Positions 54,126-60,208 of a stretch of 60,208 nt of DNA are shown piece after piece. Below the pieces are notes generated by a model, which worked only from the letters and a program-made list of their open reading frames with translations, did not search any database and was not told the origin of the DNA. A program made the position numbers and the translations under genes. The stretch's first letter is position 1. Each line of letters opens with the position of its first letter. The DNA comes from Enhydrobacter aerosaccus (lineage in GTDB: Bacteria > Pseudomonadota > Alphaproteobacteria > Reyranellales > Reyranellaceae), in contig CAIWTJ010000245.1 of NCBI GenBank assembly GCA_903915535.1, positions 1 to 60,208 on the forward strand. Reading direction: 5' to 3'.

Positions 54126-54416
54126 TTGGCTGCGTATCTCTTCGTCCAGATAAAGATGACCTCGGGCAAGGGCTGGCCCGAGTACCGCGCGGCGGTGGAC
54201 ACGCTCGCCGAGAAATTCGGCGGGCGATACATCGTCCGCGGCGCGGTCGAGATCGAAGTGCTCGAAGGCACGCACGATGGACGCCGCCTGGTCGTCTTCG
54301 AGTTTCCGTCGATGGAAGCGATCCACGCGTTCTGGCATTCGCCGGAGTACGTCGCTGCCAAGAAGTTCCGCGAAGGCGCCGCCGATCTCGACGTCTGGGC
54401 GGTACCTGGCGTCTGA
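54126..54416 (+). CDS. DUF1330 family protein, TTG start
   Basis: 96 residues of the ferredoxin-like (ABM-related) fold. AAYLFVQIKMTSGKGWPEYRAAVDTLAEKFGGRYIVRG, GRRLVVFEFPSMEAIHAFWHSPEYVAAKKFR is the standard DUF1330 pattern. The only start that gives the family N-terminus is TTG at 54126; the binding site is weak. It lies 4 bases after the SDR, so translation is probably coupled. Molecular function unknown. Confidence 0.8.
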   Translation: MAAYLFVQIKMTSGKGWPEYRAAVDTLAEKFGGRYIVRGAVEIEVLEGTHDGRRLVVFEFPSMEAIHAFWHSPEYVAAKKFREGAADLDVWAVPGV

Positions 54417-54422
54417 GTGAGG

Positions 54423-55079
54423 TCAGTCCGCGGCTTGATCCGTCTCCGCGTGCGCCTTGGCGAAAGCCACCGCTGCATTGTGGACGTGGCGGGTGGCGAG
54501 CAGGGCCGCCAGTTCCTCGTCGCCTGCGATGACGGCGGCCAGGATGCCGGCATGCTCCTGCCAGTCGTCGCGCGCGCGGGGGCGGCTGTTCAGCGCGAAG
54601 GCCAGGCTGGTGCGCTCTCGCAGCGAGCGCATCGTGTCGGCCAGCACGGAATTGCGGCTGGCTTCGGTGAGCCGCTCGTGGAATTCGGCGTTGAGGCGGC
54701 TCAGCATTTCGGGCGATCCGTCCTTCGCCGCGGCGTTGCCGCGCTTCAGCGTATCGCGCAGCAGCGCCACGATCTCGGGATCGTGACGGCGCGCGGCAAG
54801 GCGGGCGTTGAGGCCTTCGAGGAGTGCGCGTACTTCGACCAGCTCGTCGACGATCTTCGGCGTGACCTCGGCAACCGAGGCACCGCGTCGTGGCTCCAGC
54901 CGTACCAGGCCCTCGCGCGACAGCCCGAGCAGCGCCTCGCGCACCGGCACGCGGGACACGCCGAGCTCGACGGAGAGGCGATCCTCGACCAGGCGCTCGC
55001 CGGGCTTCAGCGTGCCGTCGAGGATCTGGCCGCGGATGCGATCGCTCGCGATCTTGGTGAGGGAGTCCTTGTCGCTCAC
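54423..55079 (-). CDS. GntR-family transcriptional regulator, FadR/FCD subfamily
   Basis: 218 residues from the GTG at 55079. The winged helix is in IASDRIRGQILDGTLKPGERLVEDRLSVELGVSRVPVREALLGLSREGLV, and the all-helical FCD ligand domain follows, with the metal-binding Asp/His pattern partly visible (RLNAEFHERLTEAS). The GTGA overlap couples it to the HbpS-like gene. The GTATAC-centred sites at 56254-56321 are its probable operators, so it should control its own operon and the Rieske gene. Confidence 0.9.
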   Translation of the reverse strand: MSDKDSLTKIASDRIRGQILDGTLKPGERLVEDRLSVELGVSRVPVREALLGLSREGLVRLEPRRGASVAEVTPKIVDELVEVRALLEGLNARLAARRHDPEIVALLRDTLKRGNAAAKDGSPEMLSRLNAEFHERLTEASRNSVLADTMRSLRERTSLAFALNSRPRARDDWQEHAGILAAVIAGDEELAALLATRHVHNAAVAFAKAHAETDQAAD

Positions 55080-55501
55080 TTCTTCAGCGTCGCCATGAAG
55101 GCCGCGATCCCGGCTTCGCAGCAGGCGATGTCCTGCTCGCCGTTGCCGCCCGAGGCGCCGATGCCGCCCACGACCTGGCCGTCGACCACGATCGGGAAGC
55201 CGCCCACGAACACGGTGAAGCGGCCGCCGTGCTGCGTCCAGATGCCGAACGCCTCTTCGCCGGGCAACGAGTTCTTGTAGTTGTCGGTGCGCTTGCGATG
55301 GCCGGCCGCGGTGAAGGCCTTGTTCATCGCGATCTGCACGCTTGTCACCTTGCCGCCGTCGAGGCGGCGCAGCGCGATCGGATAGCCCGAATTGTCGGCG
55401 ACGCAGAGGACTTCGGGCACGCCGATCTCCTCCGCCTTCTTCTGCGCCGCGTCGAGGATCAGATGCGCCTCGGCGAGCGACAAAGTCTTGAAGCTCAGCA
55501 T
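55076..55501 (-). CDS. Heme-binding protein-like (GlcG/HbpS family)
   Basis: 141 residues. LSLAEAHLILDAAQKKAEEIGVPEVLCVADNSGYPIALRRLDGGKVTSVQIAMNKAFTAAG and FVGGFPIVVDGQVVGGIGASGGNGEQDIACCEAG show the GlcG/HbpS pattern. Some members bind heme, others accompany oxidoreductases without known role. The ATG at 55501 is 4 bases after the diiron-oxidase gene; a longer frame is not supported. Confidence 0.85.
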   Translation of the reverse strand: MLSFKTLSLAEAHLILDAAQKKAEEIGVPEVLCVADNSGYPIALRRLDGGKVTSVQIAMNKAFTAAGHRKRTDNYKNSLPGEEAFGIWTQHGGRFTVFVGGFPIVVDGQVVGGIGASGGNGEQDIACCEAGIAAFMATLKK

Positions 55502-55505
55502 CGAC

Positions 55506-56240
55506 CTAGGCCGCGAGCTTCTTCTCGGCCTGCGACTGGGCAAGGAACGTGCGGTAGATGCCGTCGAGATAGAGGCGGCGCATCATCGCGGCTTCCTTGA
55601 CGATCCGGACGCAGGTCGCGCGCTGCTCGTCGGTGGTGGCGTGCTTCTCGACGATCTCGAAGCCCTTCTCGCCGTGCTCGACGTCGGCCACGATGTGGAT
55701 CGAGAAGAAGGTGACCTCGTCCTCGCTGAAGCCGTACTTCTCGAGCAAGGGCGGTGTGGTCTTGCTGTAGATGCGCGGCACCTGGCTTTCGAGGCCAATC
55801 AGCAGTCCCGACAACGCCTCGACGAAGGGCTTGCGCGACTGCACCGTGCACCAGCTTTGCAGGCCGAGCGTTTCGGGCAACAGCTCGCCGTTCAGCTGGG
55901 CGTTCAGCACCTTGTCGCGGGACATGCCGCAGATCTCGCCGAACTCCAGCAGCAGGTCGGAGTGACGGACCGGCGCCGCGCCGCCCATTCCGACCAGCCC
56001 TTCTTCCTCGGTCACGTTCTCGAGCAGGAAGTGCTGCACGTCCTGGTGCGGGCAGTTGGCGTAGACCGCCGCAACCCACTCCGCGAAGTGGCTGACGTAG
56101 TGATAATGCTGCTTCACCCATTCGCCGAGCAGGCGGCGGTCGAGCTTGCCGGACGTCCAAGCCTCGCTCCAGGGATGCACGGCCGAATGCCGCTGGTCGA
56201 TGGCGTCCTCGAGGGCGAGACGGAATGCACTCTTGGCCAT
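55506..56240 (-). CDS. Heme-oxygenase-like diiron oxidase (TenA/PqqC/CADD-related)
   Basis: 244 residues, almost all helical. Likely metal ligands are a Glu in NVTEEEG (78-80), His93 in VRHSDLL, Glu151 in LESQVPRIY, and His182, Asp186 and His189 in SIHIVADVEHGEKG. The H-x3-D-x2-H spacing is that of CADD-type diiron proteins, which make p-aminobenzoate or cleave fatty acids using O2. Its own reaction is unknown. It is the first gene of the operon with the HbpS-like protein and GntR, and is divergent from a Rieske protein that might donate electrons. Confidence 0.75.
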   Translation of the reverse strand: MAKSAFRLALEDAIDQRHSAVHPWSEAWTSGKLDRRLLGEWVKQHYHYVSHFAEWVAAVYANCPHQDVQHFLLENVTEEEGLVGMGGAAPVRHSDLLLEFGEICGMSRDKVLNAQLNGELLPETLGLQSWCTVQSRKPFVEALSGLLIGLESQVPRIYSKTTPPLLEKYGFSEDEVTFFSIHIVADVEHGEKGFEIVEKHATTDEQRATCVRIVKEAAMMRRLYLDGIYRTFLAQSQAEKKLAA

Positions 56241-56253
56241 GGCAGTCTCCTAT

Positions 56254-56269
56254 GGATCGTATACAATCT
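56254..56269 (-). promoter_or_regulatory. Candidate GntR operator, distal copy
   Basis: Read on the minus strand as AGATTGTATACGATCC, centred on GTATAC at 56259-56264. It lies 14 bases upstream of the diiron-oxidase start and is an inverted copy of the site at 56308-56321. The form T-TGT-A/T-ACA-A fits FCD-type GntR operators. Confidence 0.6.
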
Positions 56270-56307
56270 AGGAAGATTTGATCAAAACTCGCCTTTCCAC
56301 AAGCCTT

Positions 56308-56321
56308 ATTGTATACAGATT
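56308..56321 (+). promoter_or_regulatory. Candidate GntR operator, proximal copy
   Basis: ATTGTATACAGATT, centred on GTATAC at 56311-56316, ends 4 bases before the Rieske ATG. The centres of the two sites are 52 bases apart, close to five helical turns, so dimers would sit on the same DNA face and might loop. Binding here would block translation start or the promoter of the Rieske gene. Confidence 0.6.
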
Positions 56322-56324
56322 CCG

Positions 56325-57131
56325 ATGAAATCAGAGGATTACGCCCAGGGCGACGCGTTCCAGACCGAGAAACGCTCGATTTTCTCGACCGGATGGCTGC
56401 CGGCCTGCGCCGAGGCGCAGATTCCCAAGGCGGGGGACTTCGTCTCGCTGACTGTCGGCGGGTGGAGCGTGATCGTGACCCGCGATCCGGCAGGCGCCAT
56501 CACCGTCCTGCGCAACATGTGCCGCCACCAGGCGATGCCGGTGGTCGGTGTCCCTGCGGGCAATTGCGAGACCTTCCGCTGCCGCTTCCATGGCTGGACC
56601 TTCGACTTGACGGGCAAGTTCCTGGGCGCGCCGCCGCCGGTCGCGCCGCGCGAGGCATCGGCCAATCACAACCTGATCGCGCTGCCGATGTTGATCGAGG
56701 CCGGCATCGTCTTCTTCTCGCTGGACTCGCTGGCCACAAAGCCGGCGCTGGGATCGGCAATGCCTGCCTATGGCGGCACGATCGTCAGCGAAATCGCCGC
56801 CAACTGGAAAGTCGTGGTCGAGCAGTTGCTGGAGGAGCAAACGCTTCGCCCGGAGACTTTCTCGTGGCACAGCCCGCTGCTGGCGCTGCGCCGCCCGGGA
56901 TCGACGGCGATCGTCGAGCAGATCGCGCCGCACACGTTCCTGCGCACGCGGCTGTTCGCGCATTTCTTCGGCGACGAGGTCGACGACCAAAAGCGCACGG
57001 ATGCCGAGGCGTTCAAGGCGCGATGCGAGGTCCTGCAGGCGAGCCGGGCGGCCGGCGTGATGCCGACCGACGACAGCGCACTTCTGTCGGCCTTCCATAA
57101 GCGGATCGAAACGGCCTACGCCCAGGCCTAG
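56325..57131 (+). CDS. Rieske [2Fe-2S] protein with degenerate oxygenase domain
   Basis: 268 residues from the ATG at 56325. The Rieske cluster ligands are C66-x-H68 (MCRHQAMPV) and C86-x2-H89 (CRFHGWTFDLTG). The C-terminal half begins like an aromatic-ring-hydroxylating oxygenase, with N160-W-K-x3-E166, but the mononuclear iron ligands of the usual His-x4-His motif are missing (EEQTLRPE follows). So it probably transfers electrons rather than activating O2. No clear ribosome-binding site is seen. It is divergent from the diiron-oxidase operon. Confidence 0.8.
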   Translation: MKSEDYAQGDAFQTEKRSIFSTGWLPACAEAQIPKAGDFVSLTVGGWSVIVTRDPAGAITVLRNMCRHQAMPVVGVPAGNCETFRCRFHGWTFDLTGKFLGAPPPVAPREASANHNLIALPMLIEAGIVFFSLDSLATKPALGSAMPAYGGTIVSEIAANWKVVVEQLLEEQTLRPETFSWHSPLLALRRPGSTAIVEQIAPHTFLRTRLFAHFFGDEVDDQKRTDAEAFKARCEVLQASRAAGVMPTDDSALLSAFHKRIETAYAQA

Positions 57132-57682
57132 ACCGGGAGTTCGTGCCCGCGGCCGATGTTGCGGATGACGTCGCTCAGCTGCGGCTTGGCCGCAATCAGC
57201 GCCTTGCGATAGACCAGCAGTCCGCGCATCAGCGCGCCGTCGCGCTTCAGCAGCTGGTCGGCGAACTCGACCATGCGCGTGTTGGGCCAGCCGTGCTTGC
57301 GCAGGGTCAGCAGGCGCAGGAACGCCGCTTCTTCCTGGCCGGGCGCGTGCTGGCACATCAGGATCGCCGCCGCCGCCTGGCTGCGCGAGATGCCGGCGTG
57401 GCAATGGATCAGCGCGTGGCCGCCGGGTGTCGCATGCACCCGCTCGCCGAACGCCAGCACCGTCTCGATGTGGGCGATCGAGCAGGCCTCGTAGCCCGGA
57501 TATTCCGCGACCACGTCGTCGAAGCTGATCAGCTCATGATCGACGCCGGGATAGGCGTCGAGCGCGGCAGGGCGCGGCTCGTCGGTGTCGATGATCGACA
57601 GGATGTGCGTCACACCCTTGCCGACGTGCTCGGGCAGCTCGGGGATTCCGCAGATGGTCACGCGATGGTCGGGTAGGGGCAT
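57128..57682 (-). CDS. Protein-tyrosine/dual-specificity phosphatase-like protein
   Basis: 184 residues. The catalytic P-loop is HCHAGISRS with Cys94 and Arg100 (C-x5-R). The early THILSIIDTDEP segment and the aromatic-acid helix YPGYEACSIAHIETVLAF resemble small tyrosine phosphatases of the DSP type found in alphaproteobacteria. No membrane or signal segment. Its stop shares CTAG with the convergent Rieske gene. It lies 9 bases downstream of the TSUP gene on the same strand. Substrate unknown. Confidence 0.82.
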   Translation of the reverse strand: MPLPDHRVTICGIPELPEHVGKGVTHILSIIDTDEPRPAALDAYPGVDHELISFDDVVAEYPGYEACSIAHIETVLAFGERVHATPGGHALIHCHAGISRSQAAAAILMCQHAPGQEEAAFLRLLTLRKHGWPNTRMVEFADQLLKRDGALMRGLLVYRKALIAAKPQLSDVIRNIGRGHELPV

Positions 57683-57691
57683 GGGATGCTT

Positions 57692-58429
57692 CTACAGCAG
57701 TCCGCGCGCCATGTTGAGCCCAAGCGCCAGCATGCCGAAGACGAAGATTTTCCGGAACGTCTCCGGCGAGGCGGCCTCGCGGCCCTTCTGCCCCAGCCAC
57801 ATGCCGATCATGGTCGGGATCAGCGCGCCGACGCCACTCAGCGTGGTGTCGAAGTGGAAGGCACCCTGCCACGCGAGCGCGATGGTGAGCCCGCCGATCA
57901 GGAACAGGAACATCACGCCCAGCGCCTGAACGAGGTCGTGGCGGTTCATGTCGAGCGACTGCATGTAGGGCAGGAAAGGCACGGCCGCGACGCCCGTGAA
58001 ACCGCACAGCGCGCCGCTCAGCGCACCCACGATCGGATTGGCCCACCGTTCGGTCTCGCGCGACACGGCCGGCCGCCACCGCGTCAATGCCACCAGCGAA
58101 TAGATCGTCAGCAGCACACCCACCCACGAAAGCGCTTGCTGCGAGCCCAGATGGTCGAAAGGAAGGGCAATGGCGAACAGCGCCACGGTGGCGGTCAGCG
58201 CCATCGGCCAGAAGCGCCGCATCAGCCGCACGAAGCCGCCGCCGTAGATCGCCTGCCAGATGTTCGTGACCATGGTCGGCAGCACCATGATCGCGAGCGA
58301 CTGATCGAGCGGCAGGGCGAAGGTCATGATGCCAATGGCGATCGGCGGCATGCCCATGCCGATCGCACCCTTGGCCACGCCCGCGATGACGAAGGCCAGC
58401 GTGATCACCAGAATCTGAAGGACGGTCAT
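57692..58429 (-). CDS. TSUP/TauE-SafE family membrane transporter
   Basis: 245 residues with about eight membrane helices. The duplicated motif is seen in ITLAFVIAGVAKGAIGMGMPPIAIGIM and again in GALSGALCGFTGVAAVPFLPYMQSL. Family members export sulfite, sulfonates, sulfoacetate or other small organic anions. The ATG overlaps the stop of the CoA-transferase-like beta gene (ATGA), so export and CoA chemistry are probably linked. Confidence 0.85.
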   Translation of the reverse strand: MTVLQILVITLAFVIAGVAKGAIGMGMPPIAIGIMTFALPLDQSLAIMVLPTMVTNIWQAIYGGGFVRLMRRFWPMALTATVALFAIALPFDHLGSQQALSWVGVLLTIYSLVALTRWRPAVSRETERWANPIVGALSGALCGFTGVAAVPFLPYMQSLDMNRHDLVQALGVMFLFLIGGLTIALAWQGAFHFDTTLSGVGALIPTMIGMWLGQKGREAASPETFRKIFVFGMLALGLNMARGLL

Positions 58430-59160
58430 GCGGCGTCTGGAAAGACCTGCTGCACGAAGCGAGGATAGGCTTCGCCGATCTGCCGCGCGATCGGCCCGCG
58501 GATCAGGGCCAGCGTCTGCGCGTCAGGCTCGGCCGTCGGGCCGACCGTCGCTGCAATGTCGAACTCGAACGCGGTATTGTCGCGCACTTCCTCGACGCTG
58601 TGGCCGGGATGCACCGTCTCGAGCGTGAAGCGGCGGCGCTCCCGATCGAACGAGAACCAGCAAAGATTGGTCAGCAACCCCACCGGGCCGCCCGGCCGGT
58701 AGACGCCGTCGGCGCGCGGGCCGGGCGAGGAAATGAAATCGACCTTGGGCACCATGACCCGCCGCGTATGTTCCTCGCGGAACAGGATCACGTGGGGTAC
58801 CAGGTAGTAGAGGTAGCCCGAGCCGAAGGAGCCCGGCCAGCGCACGTTCGTCTGCGGGTAGGTCCCGCCTGCGCCGACCAGATTGATGTTGGCCTCGCCG
58901 TCGATCTGGCCGCCACCCAGAAAGAACGCGTCGACCCGGCCCTGGGCTGCCATGTCGAAGAGTTCGACGCCGCCCGAGTTCATGGCGTTGTGCTTGCGGC
59001 TTCCGAGAATGGTCACGAAGGTTCGCCGCGTGGCGCGATGCTTGGCCAACAGCGCACCGGCGCCCGGAATGGGCGAGGAAGCGCCGACGGCGATGCTGCG
59101 GCAATCCTTCAGCAGACCGGCGATCGTGTGGATCAGCAGTTCCTGGCGCGAGACGCTCAC
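58426..59160 (-). CDS. CoA-transferase family subunit beta (IpdB/GctB-like)
   Basis: 244 residues from the GTG at 59160, which overlaps the alpha-subunit stop as GTGA. NSGGVELFDMAAQGRVDAFFLGGGQIDGEANINLVG and VDFISSPGPRADGVYRPGGP are family-like. The S-E-N-G motif with the catalytic Glu of true CoA-transferases is not seen, so a CoA-ring hydrolase like IpdAB of steroid degradation is as likely as a transferase. It pairs with the next gene. Confidence 0.8.
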   Translation of the reverse strand: MSVSRQELLIHTIAGLLKDCRSIAVGASSPIPGAGALLAKHRATRRTFVTILGSRKHNAMNSGGVELFDMAAQGRVDAFFLGGGQIDGEANINLVGAGGTYPQTNVRWPGSFGSGYLYYLVPHVILFREEHTRRVMVPKVDFISSPGPRADGVYRPGGPVGLLTNLCWFSFDRERRRFTLETVHPGHSVEEVRDNTAFEFDIAATVGPTAEPDAQTLALIRGPIARQIGEAYPRFVQQVFPDAA

Positions 59161-60002
59161 TCGGCGGCCTGTTTGCGCCGATGGACGAACTCGTCGAGAT
59201 AGCGGGCGAAGCCGTCGGCGGTGCGCGCGAGCTCGCCGTAGCGGCGGAAATGCGCTTCGTCGATATCGTAGACGTCCGGCAGGCCGAGCGGCCAGGCGCC
59301 GCGCGGCGCCACCGCCGTCGCCTCGACGTAGATCGCGGGCAGGGCACCTGCCGCGGTCTCTTCCGACGCCATCAGGTCGATGTCGCGCACTTCCTCGACG
59401 GTCACGAGCGCGCCCTGCCGGGACGCCTGCGCCATCAACGCAAAGTCGCGGCGACGGCCGATGAAGATGTTGCCGTTGCGGTCGGCATAGGGCGCGTGGA
59501 TCAAGGCCACGTCCGGTCGTATGGCGGGCAGCAGCAGGATTGGGTCGGGTCTATCGGCTTCTGGCGCGAACGGATTGTCGATCGTCTTCCAGTCCGGGCG
59601 ATGCACGACGAGGTCGCTGCCCAGCAGGCCGCGCAGCGGGATGAACGGGATCTCCTTTCGCCCGGCTTCCATTGCCGCGTAGATCGCGGGGCAGGTCGCG
59701 TCCATCATCTTGAGCGCGCCGCGCTTCAGCGCGTCATGGAAGCGATGGGGAACGCCGTACTCGCCGAAGGTGACCGCCGAGGTCTCGAGGGTGGAAATAC
59801 AGCCCGCGCCAATCAGCAGGTCGGCCTGCAGGCCCGCCATCGGTACGCACACCAGGTGTAGGTCGCGCACGCCGCGCCGGATCATGGCGCGCGTCGTTTC
59901 CATGGCGACACCGGTGTTGTCGACGCCGATCGCGACCTTGGCGCCGTCGGGAATGCGGGCGGCCAGTTCTTCGGCCGAGCCCAGCAGCCAGTCCTGGGAC
60001 AT
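59157..60002 (-). CDS. CoA-transferase family subunit alpha (IpdA/GctA-like)
   Basis: 281 residues. GAKVAIGVDNTGVAMETTRAMIRRGVRDLHLVCVPMAGLQADLLIGAGCISTLETSAVTFGEYG-type sequence, PFIPLRGLLGSDLV and ALIHAPYADRNGNIFIGRRRDF match the alpha subunit of the glutaconate/3-oxoacid CoA-transferase superfamily. GGGAGGGACGC precedes the ATG. First gene of an operon with the beta subunit, the TSUP transporter and the phosphatase. The substrate is unknown. Confidence 0.82.
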   Translation of the reverse strand: MSQDWLLGSAEELAARIPDGAKVAIGVDNTGVAMETTRAMIRRGVRDLHLVCVPMAGLQADLLIGAGCISTLETSAVTFGEYGVPHRFHDALKRGALKMMDATCPAIYAAMEAGRKEIPFIPLRGLLGSDLVVHRPDWKTIDNPFAPEADRPDPILLLPAIRPDVALIHAPYADRNGNIFIGRRRDFALMAQASRQGALVTVEEVRDIDLMASEETAAGALPAIYVEATAVAPRGAWPLGLPDVYDIDEAHFRRYGELARTADGFARYLDEFVHRRKQAAE

Positions 60003-60043
60003 GCGTCCCTCCCATTCAAGTCTTCTTGGCCGCTATCCTGCGG

Positions 60044-60208
60044 CTAGCAGACCCGGGCGGCAAGCTTGTCGAACGCGGCCCAGAATTGCGCCCGCCGCGC
60101 ATCGGTTTCCATGAGGATCTCGTGACGAGCGCCGTCGACGACGGCGTGCTCGGCGCCGGGGATGCGGGAGACGGCGTCGAGGTGGGTCGCGGTATCGACG
60201 ACCGTGTC
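60044..60208 (-). CDS. Alpha/beta hydrolase (lysophospholipase-like), C-terminal end only
   Basis: The last 54 residues and the TAG stop are visible; the start lies beyond the right edge. AVVDGARHEILMETDARRAQFWAAFDKLA is the C-terminal part of lysophospholipase/monoacylglycerol-lipase-like hydrolases, with the catalytic His in ARHEIL. It precedes the CoA-transferase operon on the same strand with a 41-base gap. Confidence 0.7.
   Translation of the reverse strand, partial: DTVVDTATHLDAVSRIPGAEHAVVDGARHEILMETDARRAQFWAAFDKLAARVC

Overview
This is a GC-rich window of alphaproteobacterial chromosome. The first 9.8 kb carry the 3' half of the S10-spc-alpha ribosomal supercluster in the order rpsC(end)-rplP-rpmC-rpsQ-rplN-rplX-rplE-rpsN-rpsH-rplF-rplR-rpsE-rpmD-rplO-secY-adk-rpsM-rpsK-rpoA-rplQ. 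Adk directly after secY, no map/infA/rpmJ, and no rpsD before rpoA is the alphaproteobacterial layout. The gene style of the remainder (many SDRs, Bug-type binding proteins, ABC uptake systems, CoA enzymes) would fit a soil or water heterotroph such as Reyranella or its relatives. That genus-level guess is inference only.

Layout. 0-9.8 kb: ribosomal operon, with a near-consensus internal promoter before rpsM and a strong intrinsic terminator after rplQ. 9.8-16.8 kb: an SGNH-like envelope protein, an acyl-CoA dehydrogenase divergent from an enoyl-CoA hydratase-family gene, a transglutaminase-like exported protein, an adenylate cyclase-FHA fusion, an isocitrate lyase/PEP mutase family enzyme and a small membrane protein. 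16.8-23.2 kb: two tandem paralogous FAD-linked oxidases, Sua5, CysQ, and two methylthioadenosine-cleaving enzymes side by side. 23.3-29.8 kb: an SDR coupled to a 765-residue unknown protein, a Crp/Fnr regulator, a PRC-barrel protein, a 2-hydroxyacid dehydrogenase with a small winged-helix-like partner, and small basic proteins. 29.8-40.1 kb: a branched-chain-amino-acid-type ABC operon with a fused LivM-LivG and a terminal gluconokinase, a flavin monooxygenase, and a divergent NMT1/SsuA-type ABC operon. 40.1-42.2 kb: a small accessory island. 42.2-60.2 kb: catabolic and accessory genes (amidohydrolase, LLM flavoenzyme, SDRs, Bug protein, MmgE/PrpD, acyl-CoA synthetase, CoA-transferase-like pair) and a GntR-controlled locus that joins a heme-oxygenase-like diiron oxidase to a Rieske protein.

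How the genes work together. Most non-ribosomal genes lie in short operons with ATGA, GTGA or TGATG stop/start overlaps, which points to translational coupling. The items most worth following up are: (1) a 148-bp palindromic repeat read in frame as the N-terminal tail of an ABC permease; (2) an orphan phage-type replication gene whose 3' half carries five copies of a 9-bp iteron-like motif, beside a cruciform-forming repeat; (3) the diiron-oxidase/HbpS-like/GntR operon divergent from a Rieske protein with a degenerate catalytic domain, with a pair of inverted GTATAC-centred operators between them; and (4) the 765-residue multidomain protein with paired Cys motifs. No tRNA, rRNA, complete insertion sequence or CRISPR array was seen.
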